Positions 46,625 through 58,401 of a stretch of DNA of 64,000 nucleotides are shown here, one piece after another. The stretch is from Ophiodon elongatus (lineage: Eukaryota; Chordata; Actinopteri; Perciformes; Hexagrammidae), in NCBI GenBank assembly GCA_016806645.1, contig JACSYO010002158.1, forward strand, positions 62,001 to 126,000, in the 5' to 3' direction. A program made the position numbers and the translations under genes. Under the pieces are notes generated by a model, which searched no databases, was not told where the DNA came from, and saw only the letters and a program-made list of their open reading frames with translations. Position 1 is the stretch's first letter. The number at the start of each line of letters is the position of its first letter.

Positions 46625-47700
46625 ATTGCCAAGCTGTCTGCAGAGTTACAATCATAATGCTGAGGTCATTTGAACAGCCGGAAAAGTTTGCCGCTCATCC
46701 CCACGCGGGGCTGCAGGAAGTAAACCGCTGTGGCATCTCATTTTAAAACAGGGGGTGGGGGGGGGGCGGAGCTGACACCAGATATGAAACCCTGAATTTT
46801 CTGTTCGAGCGGGGTTTCGGCTTCTGAACCTGCCGCTTTTACGGTAATCTGACCGCTGCGGTTGAAGTTGTGTTTATAAATGGGAGCTGATTTAAGGCGT
46901 TTGCGTCAATGCCGGTAATTGGCGGTGTGGCGGGGACCTTTGTTGCAGACTCGTCTCCGATCAGAAAACACTTCATAGGGGAAAGCTGAATTAAAATCAG
47001 CTGTTTAGCGGATAATGTAAAGGCAGGTTCCCGGTACGAGGATACGGGGTGTGATGAATGGTTTCAAGTTTCAGACGCGGGTAAAGGGAGTGAAAGAAAA
47101 TGCCAGTGTCTTTCTGCTAATACAAGTCTCCTGCCACACAAAACTGCATGCTACAGCTTATCAAACCCGAGGCCCGAAAGTCATCATCTTTTTTTTTTTT
47201 TGGGTGGAATATGATAAACAAAGGACATGATAAATACACAGGCAGGCAATTATCTTATTTCCTTTAGCTGCTAGTTTATATTCTTAATACTACTTTAATC
47301 TACTTTTTTTTTTGTTTATTCATTTTTCTCCCTTGTTTTTCATTTTTTGGTTGTTCCTTTCCCAGTTCTCACAAAGCGGGGGGAGAGGAAAAAGTAGGGC
47401 GCTCACTTTGCAATTACTTCTCAACCCCAGACTACGTCTCTTTATAAGGCACTGAATTATTTTGTTTTAAAAACAAACAAACAAAAAAGCGACTTTCAAC
47501 CCGGGGAAGAATATTTAATTGTTTTTTGATTACTTAGGAACGGGCCATGGGAATAGGCCTTTGTAAATATTTAAACAGATTCAGCGTGATGCCATGATTT
47601 CCATTCTGCCATTAATGCTTTTAAATGATTGTTGCTGTCATCCGGGTTTGACATTCGCAGTGAAAATGATTTACCGAGAATAGAGAAGACAAAACGAAAA
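46625..47700. other. Candidate conserved non-coding region
   Basis: Long, mostly repeat-free stretch with words typical of vertebrate developmental enhancers (GCTGAATTAAAATCAGC at 46986-47002 is a partly palindromic homeodomain-like word; GCCATTAATGCTTTTAAATG at 47609-47628). A G-run lies at 46755-46767 and T-runs at 47191-47201 and 47304-47312. No coding frame. Conservation is inferred from texture only. Confidence 0.3.
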
Positions 47701-48161
47701 AAAACAAAAAAAGTAGACATTACTTTTTTTTCTTCTTCTTCTTTTTTTTTTCTATGTCAGTTCAGGCGAGGCCAGTGGAATGAGACACAGAAGTGAAGCG
47801 AGACACAGAAGTGAAGCTGCTGCACTACACATGCTCCACACAGCCTTCATGTCGAGCCTCGCAGTTCCCCTGCTCGCCAACGGGTGGCAGCGGCGAGCAG
47901 GCGGCAGCGAACAGAAGGCTGCCACTCAGTGATTATAATTTATGATCCACTTCTATTATAGGTGGGGTGTACGGAGACAGTTACAGTAATAATTATCTGG
48001 ACTGAAGTGTTTCCAAGGCAACCAACATGCCCCCCCCCCCATCACCCCCACCCCTTTTTACATGGAGAGAGGGAATGTGTTTGTGTGTGTGTGCGCATTG
48101 CTTGACATGGTGAAATGAGGGAAGCATGGGGCCTTGCTACTGAGCTTAGCATCGCTCCGAG

Positions 48162-48164
<3 letters not shown>
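47701..48164. other. Gene-free stretch
   Basis: T/A-rich run (47698-47755) followed by unique sequence containing a direct repeat of AGACACAGAAGTGAAGC (47782-47798 and 47800-47816). C-run at 48030-48039. Confidence 0.45.

Positions 48165-48220
<56 letters not shown>
48165..48220. repeat. (CA)n microsatellite
   Basis: Uninterrupted CA run of 56 bases. Confidence 0.97.
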
Positions 48221-48222
<2 letters not shown>

Positions 48223-51099
48223 GACTTTGCATCGTTCTTTCCCGCGGCCTGTCTGTTCCCAGTGAAGAAATCGTTGACTTTTAGTTCTGAGAAGGCTTTT
48301 GTTGGAAAGAAGAAAAAACCTGCTTTTTTTTAAGATCACAGTGAGTAGTTTTTTGTGTTTTTGTGCTTTGATTCTTCAGTAAATTAATTACCAGGACCAA
48401 AGATGTGAAAATTACAAGTGAACAACATTTGAATTCTTATCTAATAGATTTGAAGTGCGATTGGAGAACAGCAGTATCTCAAGACATTCAATGTCCGCTT
48501 TTCATTTCAACATTTTGCCGTCACTAAATCACCCTGCCTCTGCTCCTTGAAGGATAAATCCTCGTGTTTTTTTTGTGTGTATGTGTGTGTGTGTATGTGA
48601 GGGTCTGTGCCTGATTAAATGAAGGATTATGTTATTTCCTTAACAGAGCCTGAGGAACTTCCATTCGACTCTCCATCTCTCTTAAATATATGCTTTGATT
48701 CCCTTGAAAGTGTCACGCGCAATTACTAATTACAATGCTACCGCTAAAACGCAGGGTAATGTAATGATTACGTTTTATAATTCTCGCTCTGTGACGAGCG
48801 CCGTAACAGGGATCTATGGGTTTAACCTTCACCCCCACGTGCATGCCATGCGCGTGAAACATTTGCATAATGTACGCTCAGTCGGCCAACGCGGGGCAGA
48901 CCTGCGAATACGAGTCCCGTAAAAGGGTCCGTTTACCAACCAGCGCGCCCGCCGAAGTTCAGCGCGGAGTGACGGGTCATTGTGGAGCTCCGGCTGTCTT
49001 CATGTAATTATCAGGCTTTTTCAGACATGGAATAGGTCTCTATATGGTGAAGTGATGGCTTTATGTCATTCAGACACAGGTGACTTACCTTTATGTCTCC
49101 TACGTTCTTGAATAGCCCTTATTTAAATAATTCGGGCCTAAAAGTAGTGAAGGAGATTTTCTTTCCTCCATCTTCCCTCCTTCGTGTTGTTCTTTGCCTC
49201 ACTCTTTATTTCCGTATTTGGAGGTCGGGTCCCTCCTGCCAGCCGCACCATTGGTTCCAGGGGCCACAATCCTCGTGTCCGATAGGTCAATGCCAGCAAT
49301 GTCTGTTAAAAGGTGAGAGCTCAGCCAGGTGCAGGCAGTTCATGCCCGGCGGCAGGAAATAAAGATAAAATGTGAAGCAGCAAATGCATTTCAAACTAAA
49401 AGCATACACATAAAACCAAGATGAATGCTAAAAAAAAACAAAAAAAACATGTAAAACACAATATATATGTGAGTAACAGAGACTAGACTTCCTTTTTGCA
49501 GTGCTGCTGGTGAACTTGTCTTCATGGGGACGCATGCCACATTCTAAAGTTCACGTTACTACGGATACTGCAGCCCCCGAAGGCGGACTTGACCTAGCTC
49601 ACCAAAGCTAAGTTAAGTAGCATAAGCCCATTCTGAACTTTCAATGCACTTTCAAGAGCCGTGCCTCTGCCAGTTTAAAAGGTGGCCAGCATGAAACGAA
49701 CCATGGACAGTCGCGACAACTTTTGGAACAAACTTCCCCTTTCATCGGCTACTGAAGAGGAGATTTTCCTCATGTTTTCATGGGAGGAAAGAGGACTTTT
49801 TTAAAATGGTGCAGATGTTTTGAGGTGGATGAAGGGGATACTACTAATTAGGATGACAGTTGGGCTAAACTGCTGCCTAAATGCTTGGGTGGTGCTGCTT
49901 TTAGTTCCTGGGACAGCTTATGTGATACAACGACATCTGACTAAACAGCAGTGAGAGAAAAAACGTGTTTCTAGACAGACTGCCTATCATTACAAGGTTG
50001 TATCAATGCACTCACTCCCAGTATTTTCTGCTGAAAATAGAAGAAGCTTTTCCCCACATATGGACAAAATGCTAAAGAAGGAAAAAAAAAAATCTGACGC
50101 TTCGTTGCCGGAATGGAGCCAGCTGCACTGTCGTGACCAAGGTGTAAAAAAACACTGGAGTCCTCGCTTCAGTTTGCACTACACAGCGAGACCATCGTAC
50201 TACTGTAGCAGGGTGTCCAAACACTCGTTTTTCTCAGGCTCCCGCACCTGCTGTCTCTCCCTTGACACCCACTTACTTTCCTGTATCTCCCACTTCCGTC
50301 TGTGTCCGCTCTGCCACCTCACGCGATCTCTCCGTTAAATGCAGAGAGAGCTAGAGAGAGTTTTAGAAGGACAAACAACGAGGCTCACTCCAGACTTAAC
50401 TATTCCTCAGACAGAAACACCTGTAGAGACTCCTCCTATGGCGGATACTCAGCTCCAGACAGCTCCTACAAGAACTCTAAAGCATGAAAGAGACCGCTGT
50501 GACACAGATTCACAAACTAGTCCAGGAAAATCTGAGCACTATGCACATAACCCATAGACTACACACAGCAGGGCCGGCATTACCAGCACTAGTGTCACAA
50601 GTGACCTCCTGGACAAGTTGGCCAAATGTCAGTCAATTTAACTATTGCCCACAAGCCAATGACTGATCATTACATCACCTCCTTCCAACCTGGTCTCCTA
50701 CAAATGACATTCCCATGAAAGGAAACTGCATTGTCAACTAGGTTTTGAGGTAAACATACACACACAAACACACACTTTTTGGTCAAGTAAATGTAATTTT
50801 GCTCGAACAACTGTCCGACCCCGTTTCGCCCCTCACAACCTTACCTCAGACACGCTGAAGGAAAGATTCAAAGACCGCTCCAGTTTGGGCACACAGATAT
50901 CACAGCCCAGTATCACGGCTGGTCGTGATATAGTCTGAAATGCAATATATTGGATTTGTGTATATGGACACATATTGTCAGGTTTTTTTTCGTGTCGCTC
51001 TGGACGATAAATGATGCCAATTGAAAGGCAATTAGGATTTTTTTTTTGGTAGAGGACACACCAATTAAATGCATCCACGTGACAAAGCAACGGTTAGAG
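48221..51099. other. Gene-free stretch
   Basis: Quiet segments at 48640-48920 and 48960-49120 could be conserved non-coding DNA. At 49440-50700 the texture changes to what looks like repeat-derived DNA with several short frames (50006-50338, 50339-50557), none recognisable. No splice-supported exon was found. Confidence 0.38.
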
Positions 51100-51600
51100 C
51101 TCGTGACGTAGTATTAAATATCGACAAAGGCCACTTATGGTGGGCGGGAGGGGAGGTGGATGGTTCCAACAAACACAAGCCACTTTCAACCACGAGACGT
51201 GCCCCAAAGCGTTGTTGTGGTTTTTGTTACCTAAACCTAACATTCGTGGCGGTTTTCCGAAACCTTACCAGTGTTGCCTAAACCTAACTGTACGTAGTTA
51301 TTGTAAGCCCAAACATGATGTTTTACATAAACCTAACTAAGTAGTTTTGATGCCTAAAACCTAACTTTCATTTTGTAACATGGAACAAGATGTTCCAATC
51401 GACCCCAAAAAAAAAAACGTACAAATCGTGTCCCTGTACACAAAAATAGTTTGTGACTATTTCGTGAACCGCCGTGGGACTGTTCTGGATATTCATGAGC
51501 TCCCACTCACCTCCCATGGACATACGTATGTGCTTTGTAGTGCAAGATCACTTTACAAAGTATGTCAATACGTTTCCTGCGTCAGGTCAGATCAGAAAGC
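51100..51600. repeat. Interspersed teleost repeat with tandem CCTAAACCTAAC words
   Basis: CCTAAACCTAAC or close variants occur at about 51231, 51275, 51329 and 51352, spaced irregularly by about 23-54 bp within related sequence. This is a second member of the family at 7795-8150. The downstream part (CGTACAAATCGTGTCCCTGT, ATTTCGTGAACCGC) also fits that dispersed repeat. Ends were not identified. Confidence 0.45.
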
Positions 51601-54600
51601 CATTCAGTAGCACAACTACTTTGAGAGAGAGTAACTATCCGGTTTCTAACCAGCGTTACATCGTAATAGAAGAGAGGAGGAGTGTTTTCTGTTCTCTCTC
51701 TCAGTCACTGATGGATTTCAACACTTATTTCGCCGTTGAAGCCTTAATGAGCGTCACGAGCGCGAGGGACTCTCGCTCCTGTTTCTAACAGTGAATGAAG
51801 AGGGAATGATAATAATTTACATCAGAGTCATCATACACTGTTCTGCTGCCTGCTTTATAACATCCAACAGCAGGGACGTGCGGACTTATAAACGGGCAGC
51901 GGTTTAGTATAAAAATAAAAAAAGCCAACTGTATTGGAATATCTCATCCTGATGTAGGTACACAAATACACACATTGGATAAACTATTCAGCAATGCACT
52001 TAACACTTCTTAGTTTGGAGATGATTACAATTATGTATCAGCGATGGGTCAGCTATGAAGCATTTATTGATTCCATGTCCTCTCTGGTTTTGTCTTTAAA
52101 GCAGAATCCTTCTGTCATGGAACCATGGTAGATCTGGATGGCCTCCTCTTTCATAATGAAGATGATTTCTTTTTTTTTTACCAGCTTTAGTTTTGAGGAT
52201 AAAAAAAAAAATCCAATCAAATTCACACAGAGTACAGAGCAGCATTCTGTGCTTAAGGAATCTGAGCAGTACTTCCACCTTGATGGATCAGTCAAGCAGA
52301 GACAACAGGATTTTTTTTCTGTCTTCCCTTTTCCTTGAAATTGTCTTGTTGCCTTAGTTTGACTTCATTCTTTGTTATGCACCTCTACAACACCCACACA
52401 TACATATTTCATTCATATTTGACACCGTTGACTCCCAAACTTAAAAATCGTTGGTTCAGCTTTTAATTTGGTCTGATTAAGTTTAATTTGTATCCAGCTT
52501 CTTTTTGTTAAACGTTCTAATGGTGTGTCTCCCTTTTGTCTTATGTCCACTCGAGCCAGGTTGTAAAAATAATTTATTATTAACATTTTTAAGGACAACC
52601 AGAGCACAACTGTTGCCCTTCTCAAAACATCTGATATAAATTAACCCAACTTCTATGAATTCATTTCATAAAAAAATTGCTTCATCTCGGAGTAAACAGG
52701 TTTTTCCTGATGCACAACATGCTGTGACGCGGACTTTGCTCCGGTGCCCATGGGCCCTCACATGCCCAGGTTTCTTGAACATGCCATACATGTGCCGGAG
52801 TATGTGTTTTGCATGTGGCCTCTCACTCCTGCTCGGTCTTTCTCATGTGCTGAGCACAAGCCCCAGAAAGAGGCACGTGCATTATTGTGAACAATGCCCA
52901 CTGGACCAGCTAATGAAGAGCGGCTCGCCTCTTTCGGGGAGATGGCATCGACCATGACGCAGCTGCTAACTCCTTCCTGATCCAGTCTTCTCTGATGAGC
53001 TTGCAGTCAAGAGATGACACAAAGCAGTAGCACTGTCCTTCCAGACATCAGCGTCAGAGGTATTCACTCAGTGGGTTGAAAAGGATCCTAGACATAGACG
53101 TGGCTGCATGCGTCATTGGTCATGATCACTTGAGCCCTTCAGGAAGCATTTTAAGAGATGATGACTCTTAAAGTGTGTTCATACCTAAGGAGAAGTGTTT
53201 TTTTCCTTTTCTCACGGCATGATTACGTACAAAGTCAAAGAAATAAATACAAATTCATGCCGGAGTGACGTAAATATGCTTCTGCACAAGTTGAAATGTC
53301 CGCGTTGAGATTGTCACGAGAATCAGAAATAGAAGACAAACATACAGAAAACGCAAGATGCCTGTCTCTCCTCAGCCAGGACAACCTATACTTGTCCCTT
53401 CTGCTATGCCAATGTATTTCACCTGGGAAAATATCTACTTCTTCCTCAAAGGAAAGCAGTGGGCAGAGGGCCGAGCTTTGTGCATGCCCATTTTATGGGG
53501 CTCACACTCTAAGGCTGTTGTACTGTCTCGAGTCCAACTTTTTCCAAGAAAAAAAACAACTTCTAACCTTACCAGCCGTTTTCCACACTCATAGCTCTGC
53601 TGGGTGGATGAAGTCCCTTTCGTACTGTAGAGCATTTATGCTTTTGTTCAATTACAGTTTCTTTGTGAACTTCACAATAGTTTTGCTGAACAAAATAAGC
53701 ATAGATTTAAAAAAAAGGAAGGTCCTCCGTTTTATGTCCATCGCCCTCCTCAAAGCTGTAAACCGTGCCCTCAAACGAACCGCTTTGTCGGGCTGATAAC
53801 ACAGCTGGACAGGGCACTCGCAAATCACTCTAACAATAGCTTGCCCCCTGCGCAGGCAGGCAGTAGTAGAATTATAAAATGCAGGATTTAACTGCACAAC
53901 AACTGCTCGCATAGACAACAAGGTCAGCAACACATGCAATATGTTATCCATATTGAATTAACCACTGGTGGTCAAGCCGATGTTGTTTGTTTTCTTCAGG
54001 GAAGGACACTTTGTGACCGATAAAAAGCAATCAAGAAGCGAAGGTGGGTGCCCGTGTCATCGTTTTTATTGATCTCTGTTTCTGCTAAAAACACAACCCC
54101 CGAGTTTTCAGTCTAAAATGGCGACAGCAGCATTTTAGAGGTTCTAAAATTCCCAAAGTAGTGTGGATGCTAGGAATAAATGTAACATAAGTTATGCGTT
54201 TTAAAAACCAAAACATATTAATGTGGATGTGGCCTAAGGGAGAGCAAGAAATATAGGGTAATGGCTAACTGGCAGGTTGGTGACGGCTCAGTCGAGGAGG
54301 AAGGGGGGTAATAAGTGCAAATTAAGACAAGGTGAAAGCAAATTATAAAATAGGACTTGATACAGCACGATACACAATATATGTAGTAGTATACACAATC
54401 AAACACGTGTAGCCAAACAAATCAATTCGTTAAAATGTTAGGAATAACTAAAATATAAAGTTGTAACCATGTCGGAGATACATTTCTAAAGCACCAATAA
54501 CACACATTTTTTGGGGAAAGATCCATGCAGTAAAAATAAAGAACAAAATAAGAGAAAGCGTGAGTGTGATTAAATCAAATAAAGAGGTAAATCTGGAAGA

Positions 54601-55489
54601 CAATAGCGCGACAAAATAAGATCAAGCTTGAGATGAAAAAAAAGATGAATCAGAGTAGCATCTTTAGCCCTGTGCAGTCAGTATATATTACACATTGTCC
54701 CTCTTGGTGCGAGGAGATATAAGGTCTGGAGCAGGATGCTAATCACTATGCATAGGCCGGGCCAGATTATCGTATGTGTGGGTGTCGGGCTGAGCAGGGC
54801 CAGGCAGTCCCCTGAGCAGATTGTGTGGTAACTGGTAGTGGCTGGCATTAGCGGTGCCAGCAGGGGTGAATTAGAAACAGGATCAGTGGCACGGCTTGGC
54901 CTCAGGCATTGCGGGGTTAATGCCGCCTGGCCAGACCCTCCCCTCTCTCTCCCTCTCTCATTCCGCCTCCCTCGTTCTCTTACACTAACACACACATACA
55001 CACACGCACACTTTTTGTCTCCCTCGCACACTCTGCCCCCCCCCCCCACCTCCTACCCTCCGGCCCTCATACCCCCTCCCCCAAGTGTGTGTCTCACTGA
55101 TGGAGGCTCTTGGCTGATGTGTCACCAGCGGGCATGCAGATGGATGCAAGTCAACACATCCCGATATGAGAACGCATTGGCACTCATAAACACAGACAAA
55201 CCAGTTGCAAAAACATGCACACACAAACACGAGTGCGATAATACCTTTACATGTGTACACACACATGTCAAGTCAACAAACATGTCCACACCATGATGTA
55301 GTGAAAGGATGTGTGGTTTGACCAGCCTTGAGTTTTAGAGGAGTGGTCCTGTTACTGATATTGCCAATAGCTGGTATGTGCCACCAGTTTTTTCATTGTT
55401 TTGATTATTATACGGAATTCTTGAAAGTTGAAACAGCCTCTTGCATTAAAATGAATAGCATCTTCAAGGTCCAGGTATATGTTGTGAGT
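51601..55489. other. Gene-free stretch, partly repeat-derived
   Basis: Segment 53740-54240 has the feel of a fish DNA repeat, ending with ATTAATGTGGATGTGGCC at 54217-54234 (a common end word), but no left terminus was matched. Segment 54700-54930 is quiet and may be a conserved element. Pyrimidine-rich DNA at 54935-55080 includes a C-run at 55037-55048. No gene supported. Confidence 0.35.
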
Positions 55490-55723
55490 AAGGGGGGACC
55501 TCTGGGTCTGAGAAGTGCAGCCAATTCAGAATGGCTTCTCTGGTTGCAGAAAGGAGTCTGATTGTATAGAAGTCTATGAGACAATGACACTACTTCTACC
55601 CTTCTGGGGACCAAGATAGCCGGTTTGTTTTGTTCTAGTGTAGTGAAGCAACCCAGGTAGCAACCTCCAGGTCTGAAAAGTGAAGCCAATGTGGAAGTGC
55701 CATAAACTTGCATTCTCTCTACT

Positions 55724-55740
55724 GGCCATCAGGGGGTGAC
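55724..55740 (+). promoter_or_regulatory. CTCF-like motif in repeat M copy 4
   Basis: GGCCATCAGGGGGTGAC, weaker than in copies 1 and 2 because GGGGGTG replaces GGGGGCG. Confidence 0.3.
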
Positions 55741-55848
55741 TCCTCTGGTTGCAAAAGGAAGTCTGATTGTATCAAAGTCTATGAGAAAATTACCCTACTC
55801 CTCACTTAATTTATTAACTCTCTAGTTTACCTACCTTGTGCTACCTTG

Positions 55849-55858
55849 TAATTGACAG
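55849..55858 (+). promoter_or_regulatory. Degenerate PBX-MEIS-like site in repeat M copy 4
   Basis: TAATTGACAG, one base from the TGATTGACAG form in copies 1 and 3. Confidence 0.25.
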
Positions 55859-56105
55859 GTCGCTACCACGGCGTTGTTTGGTCTGCGAGTAGTCCGTGTT
55901 TTGGTGTCTTAGAACTTTAACCCTTTCACAGTGTGTTTTCAGCTCATAAAAAACAATAGTAAAGTTTTGTTTGCCTAAAAATGTATTTCTGAGAGTTCGG
56001 TTGTACTTAGCTCCGCCCTCTTGTGTCACCAACATGGCGATAGCCAAAATTGCTGAACTCAAGGCTTCAAAACGGCAGTCAACAAACCAGTGGTTAATGG
56101 TCTTA

Positions 56106-57428
56106 TTTACAGCCTTCGTTGTGTTACCTGACATTTGCATGGCTTACACAGAACTGTAAAACACACTGTAACTAAGCTGTAGATATAGTTTGTGGTATAG
56201 TTGTCTGTAACAATAATTCAAAATGGCTGCCGCGGTAACTAGTATTTCTCTGGCTCTTCTTCATTCCTTTTTCCTACCTCCCCCCCTGTTTTTCCTCCAT
56301 CCTTTCCCTCCTCATGTCGAACCCCACATCTCTGTCTCTAGGTGTTTGTGTGTGTATGTTTGTGAGATGCTGTGCCTTTAAGAGAGCAGTGTGCCAGCTA
56401 CTCCGGGCCTAATGTCATTACTCTGTACAAACTTGGTGTGACAGAGGCAGGAGGCGCCCACAGATTGATGACATTTTATTGTTATTGCAGTGCCACTATT
56501 AACTGTTCACCACTCCTGCTTCTGCTGCTGAGGGCTCCTACCTAGTGAGAGAGAGAGAAAAACACAAAAACAGCAAATTGAACACATCAACGCTGTGATA
56601 CAGAGAAAAAATATTAATTTAAGTACAAAATTGCTATTTTGATGTTATATTTTCTATTGTGCATTTCGATACCATAATATTGCAAACCTTTCGCAAAGAT
56701 CCGGTGTACATTAAAGCGCACGGGGAGAAACATTTTGTCTGTGTACAAGGCTGGCTTTATAAATGTCTTGTTGTTTGAAAAAGCATGGTGGTCAGAATGG
56801 TGGCTGATGATGTGCATTAAATGGTACACAGTGTGCTATTAAAATGCAGATACATAATTGTGTCTAATGCATAGGTCGTTGTGTGACTGACAGGGATAGA
56901 TGAATAAGTTTTGCACTGTAAGTTTGGAATACGAGTTCCAGTAATAATGACAGCAGTCAAAGAGTCGTTTACTTTGAGCTACGGATAGCAAAATGGGTCA
57001 TATTAGTATTTCATTGCAACCACATTCCTGATTTCCTAAAAATATCTGGTTTCAGGTCTCTCAACAGACCTACTCATACTGTATAGCCATTATTTTATCT
57101 ACTCATCTATGATCCACTTGTCTATCTCCATCCATCCATTCTTCCATCCCTTCTTGATATCACTTAGAGGAGAGGCCAGGGGCTCCCGCCCTGACTCCAC
57201 GTTGACCCCCTTCATGTAATTACACAGGGGTTAATTCCCACTCTGTGGATCGGCAGAGAAGGACGGGATCAAAAAGAAAACGAGTCCTAAGAATTAAAGG
57301 AGGAAGCCAACAAGAGAAACGCAGATGATAACGCAGTGTATACTGAGTTAGTATTATCTCTAATCCCACTTTTCCATTTTCCTGTGAAAGCTACATGGTC
57401 CTCAAACTAAATCCATCTTAACACACTT
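56106..57428. other. Gene-free stretch
   Basis: Segment 56370-56540 is repeat-free with a TTGTTATTGCAGTGCC word and may be a conserved element. Otherwise unique DNA. No reading frame of interest. Confidence 0.4.
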
Positions 57429-58401
57429 AGGGTGCTTTCACACCTCACCTGCTTTTGCGAGGTCCATTTGTTTCTTTTCTTTAGGACTGTCAATTGCACT
57501 GCGGTTTAAAGTCTGGTTCCAGTCAGGCTCTGGTGTGGTTATTTTGTGGTCTGGAATAAGAGCAGACCAACCACAGGATTTCTTGACAGTAGATATGTGT
57601 GATTTTACCAGTAATTCACCACTTAAGCTAAGCCATCTGCGGATGCGGTTGCACTTGTCTTGTCTTTTCAGTGTGACCTTTGTCATGCGATCACGGCAGG
57701 ACGCATTGACTGTCAACTCTGTACGCTCCGGGATCCGATGAGTCAGATCACATGGCGAGGTGGCCTGGCTCGCATTGAGTTTGGATCTCATTGAGGTGTG
57801 GACGGCATGTGGAAACAATCCGGATAATTTATCAAACGTAGGCCTCCATCCTCTTCCCCCCACACGGTTGTTCCTCTCCCATTGAGAGCAAAGGGAAGAG
57901 AGGAAGAAAACCAGGGCTGGTGTTTAAGTTGCTGCGGATATAAACCTAACATTTCTCAATATTGCTGGTTAAAAATATAAGCTTTTAGATAACAAAATAA
58001 CGGTGGACTTTTACTGTGAAGAATTAATAGGAAATTAAATGTGTTTATATACCGTTTTACAGATGCTTCTTTGACCACGAAATACTGTATATCTGATCAC
58101 TCTCCGATCAGGCAGGTCGCATTGAAGGGTCAAGTGTGGACACACATATGCGCACACAGCTGAGTTCCACTCTGGCGCACTCCGATCACGAAAGTCGCAT
58201 TGAAAAGTTTCACCAAAAGGGGAAATAATATAATATAATTATGCAAGATCGAGATCATGTTGCAGGATGAGAGTCACCAAAACTGTCCAATTAATAGGTT
58301 GCCATATCAGTCAGTCAGGAAGGACGTCCTCTCCTCTGCCTTCATCGTTTCTATACTTGATCCGGACCAAATTAACTGAACTACAGGTGTGAAAGCAACC
58401 T
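57429..58401. mobile_element. Candidate DNA transposon with GGTGCTTTCACACC-type ends
   Basis: The left end AGGGTGCTTTCACACCTCAC (57429-57448) and the right end (reverse complement AGGTTGCTTTCACACCTGTA) form an imperfect inverted pair 973 bp apart. This end type is common in fish non-autonomous transposons. Internally, related pieces (CGATCAGGCAGGTCGCATTG at 58104-58123 and CGATCACGAAAGTCGCATTG at 58183-58202) form a diverged tandem. No transposase frame and no clear target duplication. Confidence 0.55.

Larger units (their letters stand above)
55490..56105 (+). repeat. Dispersed repeat family M, copy 4 (with duplicated head)
   Basis: The family's first ~100 bp appear twice: an older-looking piece at about 55490-55600 (GAATGGCTTCTCTGGTTGC, GTATAGAAGTCTATGAGAC) and again at about 55655-55800 (CAACCTCCAGGTCTGAAAAG, GCATTCTCTCTACTGGCC). 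The family's tail follows to about 56102 (CTCAAGGCTTCAAAACGGC). This is the most diverged copy. It could be a tandem or nested insertion. Confidence 0.7.

Noticed and set aside
51225..51375. True interstitial telomere repeat
   Set aside because: The words are CCTAAACCTAAC at irregular spacing inside a dispersed repeat, not TTAGGG arrays.
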